From Themeda triandra (taxonomy: Eukaryota; Streptophyta; Magnoliopsida; Poales; Poaceae): DNA of 64,000 bases. A model generated the notes under the pieces. It was not told the DNA's origin. It worked only from the letters and a program-made list of their open reading frames with translations, and ran no database searches. Made by a program: the position numbers and the translations under genes. The stretch spans positions 62,001-126,000 of the forward strand of contig JAENPR010001503.1 in assembly GCA_018135685.1 (NCBI GenBank). Reading direction: 5' to 3'. Below, one piece after another: positions 31,726 through 44,635 of the stretch; position 1 is the stretch's first letter; every line of letters starts with the position of its first letter.

Positions 31726-34283
31726 TGTAAGGTCGAGATGGCGGACTAGAGGGGGGGTGAATAGTCCTTTTTTAAAACTAATCGCTCCGGCTAACCGATA
31801 TAAGTGCGGAATTTAAATCTATCGGCCTAACCAAGACTTTCACCCCTCTATCTATTTCTCTAGATGCACCTTGTAAAAGATCCTAAACAAGAAGACAAGG
31901 TGCCAATCTAGCTAGTGCACACTAAACAAGTCTAGCTTGCAAGGTCACACAAACCTAAGCAACTAGTACTTTAGCAACCGGGTGTGCACCTACACAATTC
32001 TAATGAGCAAAAGCACAAAGCCAACCTAAGCTCACTAGATGCTCATGGACAAAGCTACACAAGCCAAACCCAAGAGCTCAATCTTACTTAACTACACAAG
32101 CTAAGCAAGGCAACTTACTCTAATTCTAGCTACACAAGCAAGAAGGTGATTAACAAGCTACTCAAGCTAACTAACCACAAGAGCAACTACACAAGCTATA
32201 CAAGAATGTAAGAAAAGTAAATACAAAGCTTGTGAAAGAGATTGCAAACCACCGCGAAGTGTGGACACAAGATGACTCGGCGATTTTTCACCGGGTTCAC
32301 TTGGTTGCCCCCAAGCTACGTCCCGTTGTGTCGACCAACACCTTCGGTGGTTCCTCCGGTCTTTTCACCTAGATGGTTCTTCGGTGTGACCCTCAAGTCA
32401 CTTGCCCCTCAAGGCACGCCCCGCAAGGCACCGCAAGACACCACTCTCAAGTGAGCCCCTCAAGGCACCGAGCAAACCCACACACGCAAGGGTGGTAACT
32501 CAATGACACGCGCAATCCAATAGGGCTACTCTTCGCGATCCCCGCGAGGTGAGTACCGACCTCTCACAATCTCTTCTCCGGAGCACCGTATCTCCACGCG
32601 TGCTACCACGGAGCCTCTTGCCACCAAGTCGTCTAGGAGGTGGCAACCTCCAAGAGTAACAAGCTCTCCGGCTTGCAACACAACCACCTAGTGCCACAAA
32701 TGCAATCTCACAAAGCACTCGCACTAGAATCGCTCTTCTCACACTATCGGATGGTCACTACCAAGCATATGTGAGTTAGAGGGCTTCCAAGCACCACCAC
32801 ACAAGGCAACATAGCCGGGGCGTGCTCAAAGAACCGGCCACGGCCCGGCCAAGACTCATATTTATAGCCCCAAGGGCCAAACTAGCCGTTGCCACCTCGG
32901 GCAACTCCCGATACTCGCCGGACGCGTCCGAGCAAGCCACCGGACGCGTCCGGCGCTCCTCCGCGCTCCACGTGTCCGCAGACCGTTCAAAGCCGACCGT
33001 TAAAGCCCCAACGGCTAGCGGCCGTCGCGCGAAGAAATCCTGCGCAACACGCGCCGGACGCTCAACGGTGCACCGCCCGAGTCCGGCGCCCGCGTCCGCC
33101 GTGCGTCCGGTGACCCAACCGCGAGACCGAGCCCGACAGTAAAGTTTCGGTCGGCGTCCGGGACCGCCCGGACGCGCCACCGCCGCGTCCGGCGCTCACG
33201 CGCCCGCCAGCATGCCCATGCTGACTCCGACGCGCCGGACGCGTCCGCCCGCTGGCCGCAGCGTCCGCGCTCGTCGGCGCCTTGTGAATCCATGATTCAC
33301 GGCCGTCAAAACGCGATCTTCTCCACCATGCTATCCAACAAGTATACCAACTTGATCACCGAGAGATAGCATGTTTTCAACCACATTTTGCATCCGGCGC
33401 AATGGAAAATATGCCTCCAATTTTCCCAAAAGCGCCGAATCCCGCCTCGCAAGCTCGGCGGGAGGGAGAGAGGGACCCAAGCCCAACTCAACCCTACAAA
33501 CCACAGCGCGAACATTCGCCACCTTTGTAAATGTGCCAACACCACCAAGTGTACAACTCCATGTGCTTGTGTGTTAGCATTTTCATAATCATTTTCAAAG
33601 GATTTTCTCTTCAACTCACCACGCCACTCGATCCTAGCACATCGCAATGTTAGATCGCTCAAGTGGCACTAGATGACCGATATGCAAACAAGATTACCCC
33701 TCTTGATAGTACAGCCATCTATCCTAAATCCGGTCAAGTACTTCTCTACTCAACATTAGACCGGTGAAATGAAATGCCCTAGGTTATACCTTTGCCTTGC
33801 GCATTTCCATCTCCACCGTCATCCTCCATTGTGCCAATGCACCGCATGCACGACACGATCATCAAATGATATGATCCACTTCATATCATCATGTGACACT
33901 CTTGGTCCCTCGATCTTGACCTCACTTGCTCTTCACCGTTGCGTCGGTCCATCGGCGCCAAGTCTTGCCCAAGCTTCACCATCGCATGGTCCTTCGGCCC
34001 GCAGCCTCAACTTGCCCTTCACACTTGCAACCGAGTCCATCAAGCCAAGCCTCATCTTGATCTTCACCTCTTGGTCACATGACTCCATGTCATGTCTCAT
34101 TTGCAATGAGCTCCTTCATCAACTCATGTGTTGAGCCTTACAACATCTCCAAGCCATCTCCACCATGGCATATGTTGCTCACACACATGTACCGTGAACT
34201 AACTCCCGTGTATCTCAACCATCACACATGTTAGTCCACCTAAAGTTGTCACTCAATTATCAAAACCAAACAAGGGCCTTTCA
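31726..34283 (-). repeat. SIRE-like LTR (central)
   Basis: 2558 bp, minus strand TGAAAGGCCC...CGACCTTACA. It nearly matches the LTR at 39637-42189. A GC-rich palindromic block (about 32880-33300) lies just upstream (minus strand) of TATAAATAT at 32858-32866. Confidence 0.9.
32858..32866 (-). promoter_or_regulatory. TATA box of the central LTR
   Basis: TATAAATAT on the minus strand, right after the GC-rich block, at the same place as in the sister LTRs. Confidence 0.65.
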
Positions 34284-34299
34284 ATCTCCCCCTTTTTGG
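34284..34299 (-). promoter_or_regulatory. Polypurine tract
   Basis: CCAAAAAGGGGGAGAT on the minus strand directly abuts the LTR start TGAAAGG. It primes plus-strand DNA synthesis. Confidence 0.8.
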
Positions 34300-37200
34300 T
34301 AATTGATGACAACTCTACAAAGATATGGAATTTAAGAATATTTGGACTTTATGTCACTTATCCAACATTTAAGCTCAATGTTATGATTTGGATAAGTACC
34401 ACAAAGTCAACTTGGTAGTGATAGCTCCCCTACATGTGTGCCCAAATGGTTTGGTTTCAAGCTTGCACACATGCATAAATATGGAAATTTTGGGAGAGTT
34501 AGCACTACTAAGTGATGCTAAGGTGTATAAGATAAACCTTTGAAGCGTGATACAAATCGGAGTTGCACCATTGAAGTTCATCCTTAGCATCATGGTTAGC
34601 TAGAAATCACATGAAACAAAACACTAGATACCTCATGAGATCAACATTATAAGCAAGGTTCTAGTACCACTTGTAAAGCACATGTGACTAGCTAAACCAT
34701 CCTATACGTGCTAGTTTTTCAAATCATCAATCAAGTTCTATAACTAGCATTCACCACACAAGCATTGCATATTGAAATATAAGAACTTATGCGAATGCAA
34801 GCAAGCACATGAATATGCACATATCAAATGCAATCAAACAAGTTCATGAGCTTGCTCCCCTACTTGTGTGCTTCTCTTAATCAGGAATTTTTTATCCTCC
34901 TCCATTCTTTAATGTTGCTCCCTCTTGATCCATGTCCATTTTCTACTCCCCTTTGTATGCTTCTTTTGTTCCATATTTCTCCCCTTTGTATGCTTCTTCG
35001 CATATCTTTTGTACAATTCTCTCCCCCTTTGTCATCAATGACCATAAAGGTATGCAGCAATACCACTTGAAGATACCACATGTAAGAAAAATTCTCTTGA
35101 TGCAAAGGATTGGAACTAGGGGTTGATGGTTGAGTCTTGAATCTTCATTTTTGATGGACAACACCATATGTTGGAATGACACCACTTGTAAAATCCACAT
35201 GTAGTTGCAAGGAATCCACTTGTAACTATGCATTGGGCACTCCCCTTTGTCATAGCACCAAAGATACTACATGTAGGTCACTTGAAGTTTCTTTGTCTCT
35301 AATACCGATGAAGTGGGGCTCCTCCCCCTATGACAAAGCATGAGTCAAACCAATCAGTAAACACTTTCTTGTCGGTGAGGGTAGCTTCTCTTGATTTGAA
35401 TTGATCACTTTAAAGTTGAGGATCACTTGTGGAACCATCATCTTGATGTACTAGATATCACTTGAATGAAAACCATGTGTACCATACCACTTGCAGGAAC
35501 ACCACTTGAAGATAGTGATAGACTAGACATTTCTTGCAAGAACTAGCATTATGGTAACCACTTGTTGGATTTGTCATGAATAACCAATTCTTGAACTAGA
35601 TTGTTTCCATGAGCTTCTTTCTCTTAGACTTGAGCTAATATGAATCACTTATAAGCATTCAAGTCCGATTTGAACCAATGACAAGCTTCTTCACACCTCA
35701 CTAGAAGGGATATCTTGCCAATGTTGTACTTGAAACTTATATGCAATTCAAACTAGATCAAGTACTTGGGTTCACTAGCTCATGAACAAACTCATACTCA
35801 TACCACTAGATAAATCAAACATTCAAGCAATAGTGGTAGGCCATGAATTTAAAACATTTCATTGTTATGCATGATCCTAATAAGCATGTACTATATGCAC
35901 TAACCGCATACTAGTAAGGGATGAAATGATCATGCACAATACAATGATACCTTTGCTATGTTGGAGTAGAGGATAGTCACATAGATTCCAATTTCATTAC
36001 TCCAATAGCAATGTGAAGTCCATTTATAAGCTTGATGAAGCCAATAGATACCATGATTGAATACCATGCTTCACCCATATGAGATGAAAACCCACTTGAG
36101 ATCAAGTGCACTTTCTTGTTGTGGTTGGCCCGCTTCTTCTTGTGATTCTTGCTTGCATGAGAGAATACCACTTGAATGGGTACCACTTGTGCACCACTTG
36201 TATTATTTCTTGACTTGTCATGTATTGCTCTCTATCTTGGGTGTTGCTTGCTTACTTTATCAACCCTTTTGATTGCTTCAACCGAGCATCTCCAATATCT
36301 CTTGGATCACCAAGAACTATCCTTGACACTCACTTGAATTGCCTTTCTTTGATTGATCCTTTGGACTTGATATGATGAATCACTTGAAATCTTCCTTAAG
36401 TCCTTTTCTTTCTTGTTTAAGTTCTTTTCTTTCTACCAAATGATCTTCAATTTGTCACTAGAACTTAAACTTCATCTTCATCTTGAGTTTGATCTTGATC
36501 TTCGATTTGAGTACCCAACTTGTGTAACAAATACACTTCACAATCAAATGACCTTGTACTCATTATTCTTCATGCTTCTAGACCAATTCAAAACCAAACT
36601 TAGGTTCCTCAATCACTTGTAAACATGAAGCCAACTTGAGGACCTTTCAATTTGAGTGACTCTTGATATAACCAATGATAGTCACTTTTCTGGCAGATCC
36701 TGTACTCTTCAAAGAATAATTCATATCTCACAATGTACAGCTCCAAATGCCATGAAATTTGGTGGAGATGTGCAACATTGAGTATACCAGCAGCTATAAA
36801 AATTTGAGCTTCATTGGCCTTCTAGATTGCTACCAGATTTCACATCTTCACTTACTGTTGCATGCTGAAAACTGATGCACTATAGCTGACAAGATATACT
36901 TCAAAACCGAAGCAATTCTTATCCAATCTTCATGAAGTTTGTACAGCATATTGTACCATAAGTGTAGAGCATCCATACCAAATTTCAAGCCAATCCAAAT
37001 AAATTTAATCACTCAATCATGGCCGTCTTTTCAGCTAGCTCAGATTCTAAATATTTGGACAGATTTTAAGCAATTGAGCTATGCCTCTTCAAATTGAGTC
37101 AAACTTGATATCAATTTGTTTGAATACCAACACAAGACATATATCCATTCAAACCACTTATTAAGAGTCATCTTGTAATCATATCCAACCAAACTAATTC

Positions 37201-37559
37201 AAATTTGACTACTAAGCAATTAATCCATTCAAACATCTCATAGCAAGCAACATATGCATATATCCAATTCAATCAACTCATATGCACCCAAATGAATAGA
37301 TCAACTAGGAGTATACCTTTGATAACTCATGATCATCCATTAGCAAGCTTCAACTCAAATAATTTGCAAGCCTTCGAATACCAATTGATTACCACAACTT
37401 GATTATTGCACTTGTATGTTGTAGCACATTGGACTTCACTAGTCATGACTTGGCATTGGGAGAGGAATAGCACTAAGCTTCAATACTTGATTCAATCAAA
37501 TGATGAATGAAATTAACTCAATTGAATCAAGTCTCCAATGCCATGGTACCTACACACAA
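34300..37559 (-). other. Noncoding internal region of the SIRE-like element
   Basis: About 3.3 kb of A/T-rich sequence with many CACTTGTA- and CTTGAT-type words and no open frame longer than about 120 codons on either strand. Pol should lie in this part of an autonomous element; here it is absent. Small frames are chance. Confidence 0.7.
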
Positions 37560-39583
37560 TCATCCACTTTTTGATGGTACCCAAACATGTTTGGGTCCTC
37601 TCAAGTTACGAGCCACATACTTAGGCAAAGCCTTAGTATGGATAGCGGGATGTTTTGCAATAGAGACCGTAGTGGTACCATTACCATCCTTTCTAAGCAT
37701 ATTATTTGTATCAATTGAAATAGGCTTAGAATTGTTACCTAGGGGACATGAATAAGCCATGTGTCCTCTTTCCCGGCATGAATAACATCTTCTTTTCAGT
37801 TGAGCCTTTTCTTCATTGCTCATGTGATGCTCTTCATTGCCTTGCCTCTTATGAGTTGCTTGAGCCTTCTTCTCAAGCTTGATGGAACACCCCGAGGCAT
37901 AGTGTTCCATATCTTCACACTTGAAGCACTTGATGTGAGCCAAATCTTTCTTCTCTTGATTCTTGCTCATCATCATCTTGGCATCTTGGATAGGAGTTGG
38001 ATGCCTTGCTCTTCCACCCCTTCTTGTCTTCTTCTTTATCTTCAAGTCACCAACTATGTTATCATGGTTGATCTTGACTTGATCTTGGGGTTTCTTTTCT
38101 TGCTCATCTTGTGGCTTTGGTTGAGACTTCTCTTTGTTTGGGCAAGTTCTTGCTAGATGTCCCATTTTATTGCATTGAAAGCATATGAAATGAGAGAGCC
38201 TTTCTTCTTCTAGCTTCTTCATTTCTTTCTCATACTTTCTCTTGCCCCATTTCTTTCCCTTGATGTTGGTGTTGTTGTAGCGGATGCCATTCATGTTGCC
38301 ATATCTCTTGTAGCTCTTCAAGAGTTGAGAATGTGTGATCTTTGGCACTTCACTCACCCCAACATTGTCCTTGTTGAAACCAAGGCCACTCTTGTCACCA
38401 TATCTTCTCTTGTTCTTCAACATGTGTTCAAAGGTGACTTGAGAGTTGTAGCATCTCTCTAGCTTGTTGTTCAAATTCTTCACTTTGCTCTTGAGTCTAG
38501 TGTTCTCCTTCAAAAGATTAGTCTCACAAGACATAGAAGTTGAACAAGCATATAATTGTGAAGAACATGACATATCAAATAAATCATAGCTAGAGGTGGA
38601 TACATGCTTCTTCCCTACATCACAAGGGTTAGTCATATGTGATTGATCATTCAACCCAAGTGATGAGCTCTCACTAGTTTTAATTTCTTCAATGGAAACT
38701 TCTTAGTGAGAAAAGCATGATCTTGCAACAAAGTTTCATGAGCAACACTAAGTTCCTCATGGGCCAAGTTTAACACATCATGTGAACAAGTAGTAACATA
38801 AAGTAGATGCTTTTGTTGTTCACATGTTGTCTTTAGAAAAGAGTTTTCATTTTCAAGTTTCATGGTTTTTGCTTTCTCATTTTCTAAAGACATGGTCATG
38901 CTAGCAAGTCTACTAACAAGCTCATCATAAGAGGCATGATCAATCACTTTGCAACTTGATACCTTAGTGTCACCTTGTGACATGAAGCAATATGATGATG
39001 TCGGAGAGCTTGTAGTAGCATCATCATTGGAGCATGATCCATCATCGCCGTCAAGTGTGCTTGGGGTAGAATCATTACTTGCATCACTTGAGGCATCATC
39101 CTTTATCTTGTCAAGTGAGCTTGAGGTAGATCGATCATCTTCCTCACTTGACCATGAGGTGGAGCAATCTTTCACAGCAATCTTGTTGTGATCATGCTCA
39201 ACACACTCATGTAGCACCATCGTGGCTTCCTCCACCTCATACTTGCCATCATCCCATGTGGAGGCATCGCCGAAGATGTGCTTGATGGAATCCCACGCCA
39301 TACGTGCGGTTCCTCGATGATTCACCTTTTTAAACACATCAAAACTCAAAGCAAGCATTAGAAAGCAAAGAGCTTTATCATTAAGATCATAAAGAGCTTG
39401 TTGAGCTTCGGTAAGGTTCTCATCGTCCATCACGTGAGTGAGACCCTTTGTGACAACCCACCAAACCTTAGGTCCCGATGCACGAAAATGATCAAGCATA
39501 TGGTGTTTCCACCGTGCAAAGTCCGTGCCATCAAAAATATGTGTGTCACAAGAGCACTCAACATCTATCCCACTAGTCGCCAT
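37560..39583 (-). pseudogene. SIRE-like gag, copy 2, frameshifted
   Basis: Same protein as copy 1. From ATG at 39583 the frame is open for 310 codons until one A is lost in the GGAAAAC run near 38694 (GGAAAC here), which moves it out of frame. The second part (38654-37560) continues to a normal-looking end. It includes all three CCHC knuckles, the last complete as CYSCRERGHMAYSC, then ARNLRGPKHVWVPSKSG before the stop. GPKxVWVP is the sequence that precedes pol in this lineage, so pol was lost just after it. A Lys replaces Asn of copy 1 in the VIDHAS region. Confidence 0.88.
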
Positions 39584-39622
39584 CCTCTCGGGTCGGTGAA
39601 GACCACTAAAATGAGAGACCCG

Positions 39623-39634
39623 GCTCCGATACCA
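39623..39634 (-). promoter_or_regulatory. Primer-binding site, copy 2
   Basis: TGGTATCGGAGC on the minus strand, next to the outer LTR, same sequence and spacing as at 31712. Confidence 0.8.
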
Positions 39635-39636
39635 CT

Positions 39637-42189
39637 TGTAAGGTCGAGATGGCGGACTAGAGGGGGGTGAATAGTCCTTTTTAAAACTAATCGCTCCGGC
39701 TAACCGATATAAGTGCGGAATTTAAATCTATCGGCCTAACCAAGACTTTCACCCCTCTATCTATTTCTCTAGATGCACCTTGTAAAAGATCCTAAACAAG
39801 AAGACAAGGTGCCAATCTAGCTAGTGCACACTAAACAAGTCTAGCTTGCAAGGTCACACAAACCTAAGCAACTAGTACTTTAGCAACCGGGTGTGCACCT
39901 ACACAATTCTAATGAGCAAAAGCACAAAGCCAACCTAAGCTCACTAGATGCTCATGGACAAAGCTACACAAGCCAAACCCAAGAGCTCAATCTTACTTAA
40001 CTACACAAGCTAAGCAAGGCAACTTACTCTAATTCTAGCTACACAAGCAAGAAGGTGATTAACAAGCTACTCAAGCTAACTAACCACAAGAGCAACTACA
40101 CAAGCTATACAAGAATGTAAGAAAAGTAAATACAAAGCTTGTGAAAGAGATTGCAAACCACCGCGAAGTGTGGACACAAGATGACTCGGCGATTTTTCAC
40201 CAGGTTCACTTGGTTGCCCCCAAGCTACGTCGTTGTGTCGACCAACACCTTCGGTGGTTCCTCCGGTCTTTTCACCTAGATGGTTCTTCGGTGTGACCCT
40301 CAAGTCACTTGCCCCTCAAGGCACGCCCCGCAAGGCACCGCAAGACACCACTCTCAAGTGAGCCCCTCAAGGCACCGAGCAAACCCACACACGCAAGGGT
40401 GGTAACTCAATGACACGCGCAATCCAATAGGGCTACTCTTCGCGATCCCCGCGAGGTGAGTACCGACCTCTCACAATCTCTTCTCCGAGCACCGTATCTC
40501 CACGCGTGCTACCACGGAGCCTCTTGCCACCAAGTCGTCTAGGAGGTGGCAACCTCCAAGAGTAACAAGCTCTCCGGCTTGCAACACAACCACCTAGTGC
40601 CACAAATGCAATCTCACAAAGCACTCGCACTAGAATCGCTCTTCTCACACTATCGGATGGTCACTACCAAGCATATGTGAGTTAGAGGGCTTCCAAGCAC
40701 CACCACACAAGGCAACATAGCCAGGGCGTGCTCAGCAACCGGCCACAGCCAGCCAAGACTCATATTTATAGCCCCAAGGGCCAAACTAGCCGTTGCCACC
40801 TCGGGCAACTCCGCAGTACTCGCCGGACGCGTCCGGAGCAAGCCACCGGACGCGTCCGGCGCTCCTCCGCGCTCCACGTGTCCGGACCGTTCAAAGCCGA
40901 CCGTTAAAGCCCCAACGGCTAGCGGCCCGATCGCGCGAAGAAATCTGCGCAACACGCGGACGCTCACGGTGCACCGCCCGAGTCCGCGCCCGCGTCCGCC
41001 GTGCGTCCGGTGACCCAACGCGCGAGACCGAGCCCGACCCGAGAAAGTTTCGGTCGGCGTCCGGGACCGGGCCGGACGCGCCACGCCGCGTCCGCGCTCA
41101 TCTGCGCCCCGCCGGCATGCCCATGCGACTCCAAGCCACGCGCGGACGCGTCCCGCCCCGCTGGCGCGCGTCCGCGCTGCGTCGCGCCTTGTGAATCCAT
41201 GATTCACGGCCCGTCAAAAACGCGATCTTCTCCACCATGCTATCCAACAAGTATACCAACTTGATCACCGAGAGATAGCATGTTTTCAACCACATTTTGC
41301 ATCCGGCGCAATGGAAAATATGCCTCCAATTTTCCCAAAAGCGCCGAATCCCGCTCGCAAGCTCGGCGGGAGGGAGAGAGGGACCCAAGCCCAACTCAAC
41401 CCTACAAACCACGGCGCGAACATTCGCCACCTTTGTAAATGTGCCAACACCACCAAGTGTACAACTCCATGTGCTTGTGTGTTAGCATTTTCATAATCAT
41501 TTTCAAAGGATTTTCTCTTCAACTCACCACGCCACTCGATCCTAGCACATCGCAATGTTAGATCGCTCAAGTGGCACTAGATGACCGATATGCAAACAAG
41601 ATTACCCCTCTTGATAGTACAGCCATCTATCCTAAATCCGGTCAAGTACTTCTCTACTCAACATTAGACCGGTGAAATGAAATGCCCTAGGTTATACCTT
41701 TGCCTTGCGCATTTCCATCTCCACCGTCATCCTCCATTGTGCCAATGCACCGCATGCACGACACGATCATCAAATGATATGATCCACTTCATATCATCAT
41801 GTGACACTCTTGGTCCCTCGATCTTGACCTCACTTGCTCTTCACCGTTGCGTCGGTCCATCGGCGCCAAGTCTTGCCCAAGCTTCACCATCGCATGGTCC
41901 TTCGCTTCGCGGCCTCAACTTGCCCTTCACACTTGCAACCGGTCCATCAAGCCAAGCCTCATCTTGATCTTCACCTCTTGGTCACATGACTCCATGTCAT
42001 GTCTCATTTGCAATGAGCTCCTTCATCAACTCATGTGTTGAGCCTTACAACATCTCCAAGCCATCTCCACCATGGCATATGTTGCTCACACACATGTACG
42101 TGAACTAACTCCTGTGTATCTCAACCATCACACATGTTAGTCCACCTAAAGTTGTCACTCAATTATCAAAACCAAACAAGGGCCTTTCA
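39637..42189 (-). repeat. SIRE-like LTR (outer, 5')
   Basis: 2553 bp, minus strand TGAAAGGCCC...CGACCTTACA. It differs from the central LTR by scattered small indels and substitutions, concentrated in the GC-rich block (about 40800-41190). TATAAATAT is at 40762-40770 (minus). The flank beyond it is GGACT (42190-42194); no partner duplication was found at the other end. Confidence 0.9.
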
Positions 42190-43283
42190 GGACTCCACCC
42201 CACTGGATCCAACTGAGTGGTTGATCACAAGTCTAAACTTCTCTTGAGGTGTAGGGGGTAGCAAGAGTGAGTCCATGTCGAACTTCGCAAGTATAGCAAT
42301 AAGTTAGTATAAATCCCAACTCATGATCAATGTAACATAAATAATATAGAGCATGAAACGATAAACAATGAGCATATTAACAATCAAAAGTCGTCATCTT
42401 AATGTAAGGATTCAAGGCCGCTCGTATCCTTGAGCAAGGCTAGTATACTAGTTTAATAAACTCTGCATAGAGGTGTACCCTTTACTTGTGAGTCGTGATT
42501 TACCCTTTCGCCCGAGGTGATCAGCCTCTTAGCCCACTACCAAGGAAGGCTGGCAGGGTTCACTATGAAGCCTTTCAAAGTTAGGGCCGCTAAGGATTCC
42601 CCAATGACTAGCCAGATCCCTCCCCCAAGGTGTGACTAACAAAAGACAAACAAACACACCCTTGGCGGGCCGCGGAATCAAACCAATTAGGGTCCCTCTG
42701 CGCCTTTCGGTAACCAGTAACAAGCTAGAAAAGGTTCTCATACTGAGCTAAAGCCAGAGCCATATAGCCCTCACAGTAGTACTATAAATCCCGGAGGTTC
42801 TTTTATAGACAAGATCTTATGTTGCTAAAAAGTCATCTTTTAACGTTTATTACATAAACATTAATCAAGTCACAAGATCATGATCACAGAAGTAAAACCC
42901 AAGCTATACTTGCCTTAAACTTTAATTGTTCTTCAAGTCCAAACCTTCGTAGAACCACTTCTTGATCTCCAGCTCCTTATTACCAACGCAAAGCTCACCT
43001 ACTAGACAAGATCATAGAACACCACACAAGCATCCGAGCAATCATGCACGAAGCAAACAATAGAACTATATTAGAGCAATACACTAGAGAATAAAAGGAA
43101 TTGAAAACTATTCTGCGCATTCCTACGATCACACAAACGTGAAAAACACGTTAAAGGGAGCTATGATGAAACATGAACGGCTACCGAAGGATTGACTCTA
43201 CTAAAAAGAAAACTATGGGCTTCAGTTGCATGAACAGGACAGCAGACATGATATTTATGGCTACTTTCTAGGAAACGAAAGCA
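42190..43283. other. Unclassified repeat-like region
   Basis: No protein signature. The first 650 bp reads like the noncoding leader of a large LTR element on the minus strand but has no boundary I can assign. The rest is A/T-rich spacer up to the Helitron. Confidence 0.4.
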
Positions 43284-43495
43284 TCTATACCTACTAATAA
43301 AGAGACAAAATTTATGTCTATTTGGACTATGTTTTTTTCTTATTTTCTAGAATATTTTCTTCTTAGTTTTTTTTTTTGCGTCTCCTCCTGTATAGAATTA
43401 GGATTAGAATTATAGATTATATGGCCCTCCTCTTGTATAGAATTAGGATTAGAATTATATGATTATGTTTAATTATTTAGACTCCTTCGAGCCTA

Positions 43496-43936
43496 TTACC
43501 AATGGTCGGCCGACTCCTTACTTCCACACGCGCGGGCCCTTGTCCGGGCCATTCCATGGTTCCTTCCTCCTCTCCCATGTCTTGTGGTTTCTTCCTCTTG
43601 ATAAAAAAACTGTTCGTTTTCCGTTCGTTGCCTTTGCCTCCACCGCAGCAGCTTTGTTGCGGATGGCGGTGATGACGGCGTGGAGGGAGTGGCAAGGTAG
43701 TCCAGCAGCTCGGCACCCTGGTCCTTGAGTGAGGACGTGAATGCGGCGGAGGCGCAACCAAGGTTGACAATGAACTCGACGAGGATGCCGTCGTTAGCGA
43801 TGCCGATGTGAGCCTCACCTCTGACCAGACCTTGAATACAAGCGAGAGCTACGCGAGCTGGCACATCCCCTCGCCGACTGCACCTATACGTGTCGGTCTG
43901 GTCGTAGCCGTGGCTCCGACCAGACCTTGGAGACAA
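43496..43936 (-). pseudogene. Captured gene fragment in Helitron 2
   Basis: A minus-strand open frame has a protein-like stretch reading IGIANDGILVEFIVNLGCAS, then AAFTSSLKDQGAELLDYL. It then degenerates into low-complexity Ser/Pro, and its N-terminal part runs into the 95-bp repeat. I do not recognise the donor gene. The composition contrast with the A/T-rich Helitron ends supports capture. Confidence 0.4.
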
Positions 43937-44107
43937 CCGAGTGTTGCGTGAGCTGACACATCATCTCGCCCATCGCGCCTGTGCCGGTCGCTGTTGCAAT
44001 AGCCGCGGCTTTGACCAGACCTTGGAGACAAGCGAGAGCTGCGTGAGCTAACACATCCCCTCGCCCACCGCGCCTCTGCCGGTCGCTGCCGCAATGGCCG
44101 CGGGCGT
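43823..44107. repeat. Three 95-bp tandem repeats
   Basis: GACCAGACCTTG starts at 43823, 43918 and 44013, an exact 95-bp period. Copies two and three are closest. The unit is not a multiple of three, so each copy is read in a different frame. Confidence 0.92.
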
Positions 44108-44635
44108 GGCACGAGGTTGGGCACGTGGCGTGAGTAGCCCTCCGCTTAGATCGAGGACCCGTCATTCGGATCCGTCGCTTCCTCTCATTGCTCTCCGAGA
44201 TGCGTTCTTCCAAGAGTAAGTGCTTCCTTTTTAGTCCGTCACTATCTTGGTTGGGTTTTCAATAAGCATGTTTAAGTTTTTTTTATCAACTATTGATATC
44301 AACACTGTGATGATACAAAAGGCTGCTATTTAATTGGTCAAGTGGAGATACTTGCCATCAATGGAGTTTGGCAATACAAGACGGTCCAGGGAGATTGGAG
44401 AACCTCATGAAAGAAGACGCTTGTGCCAGGATCGACAAGAATGCTTTAAACTCTTCGATGCCTTGGTGTGTATAGTGGTCAAACTCATCACTTGCGATTG
44501 GCCATGACTAACTTTCCGATGTTCTCGAGTGCAGTGGTCGAACTCATCACTTATGATCATGACTGAACGACATGTTATGACAAGAAAGACACGTACACAA
44601 TTTTTCCCGTTGCAACGCACGGACATTTTTCCTAG

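Larger units (their letters stand above)
29847..42189 (-). mobile_element. SIRE/Maximus-like element, tandem LTR-gag array, no pol
   Basis: Minus-strand order: LTR (42189-39637), PBS, gag (39583-37560), noncoding region (37559-34300), polypurine tract (34284-34299), LTR (34283-31726), PBS, and gag again (31672-29847, truncated). The middle LTR therefore ends one unit and starts the next. The lineage is inferred from 2.5-kb LTRs, a TGGTATCGGAGC primer site and the gag. No protease, integrase or RT is present, so the element is non-autonomous. Confidence 0.85.
43284..44635 (+). mobile_element. Non-autonomous Helitron with internal 95-bp repeats
   Basis: Starts TCTATACCTACTAATAAAGA after an A (43283) and ends GGACATTTTTCCTAG before a T (44636), with the hairpin CCGTTGCAACGCACGG just upstream of the end. 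These are standard Helitron termini and an A|T target. The 3' end resembles that of the Helitron at 23644. The interior (about 43496-44107) is a GC-rich gene-like fragment on the minus strand. No Rep/helicase is present. Confidence 0.88.

Noticed and set aside
34284..37559. Several small frames in the noncoding SIRE-like region
   Set aside because: All short, without motifs, in A/T-rich element sequence.
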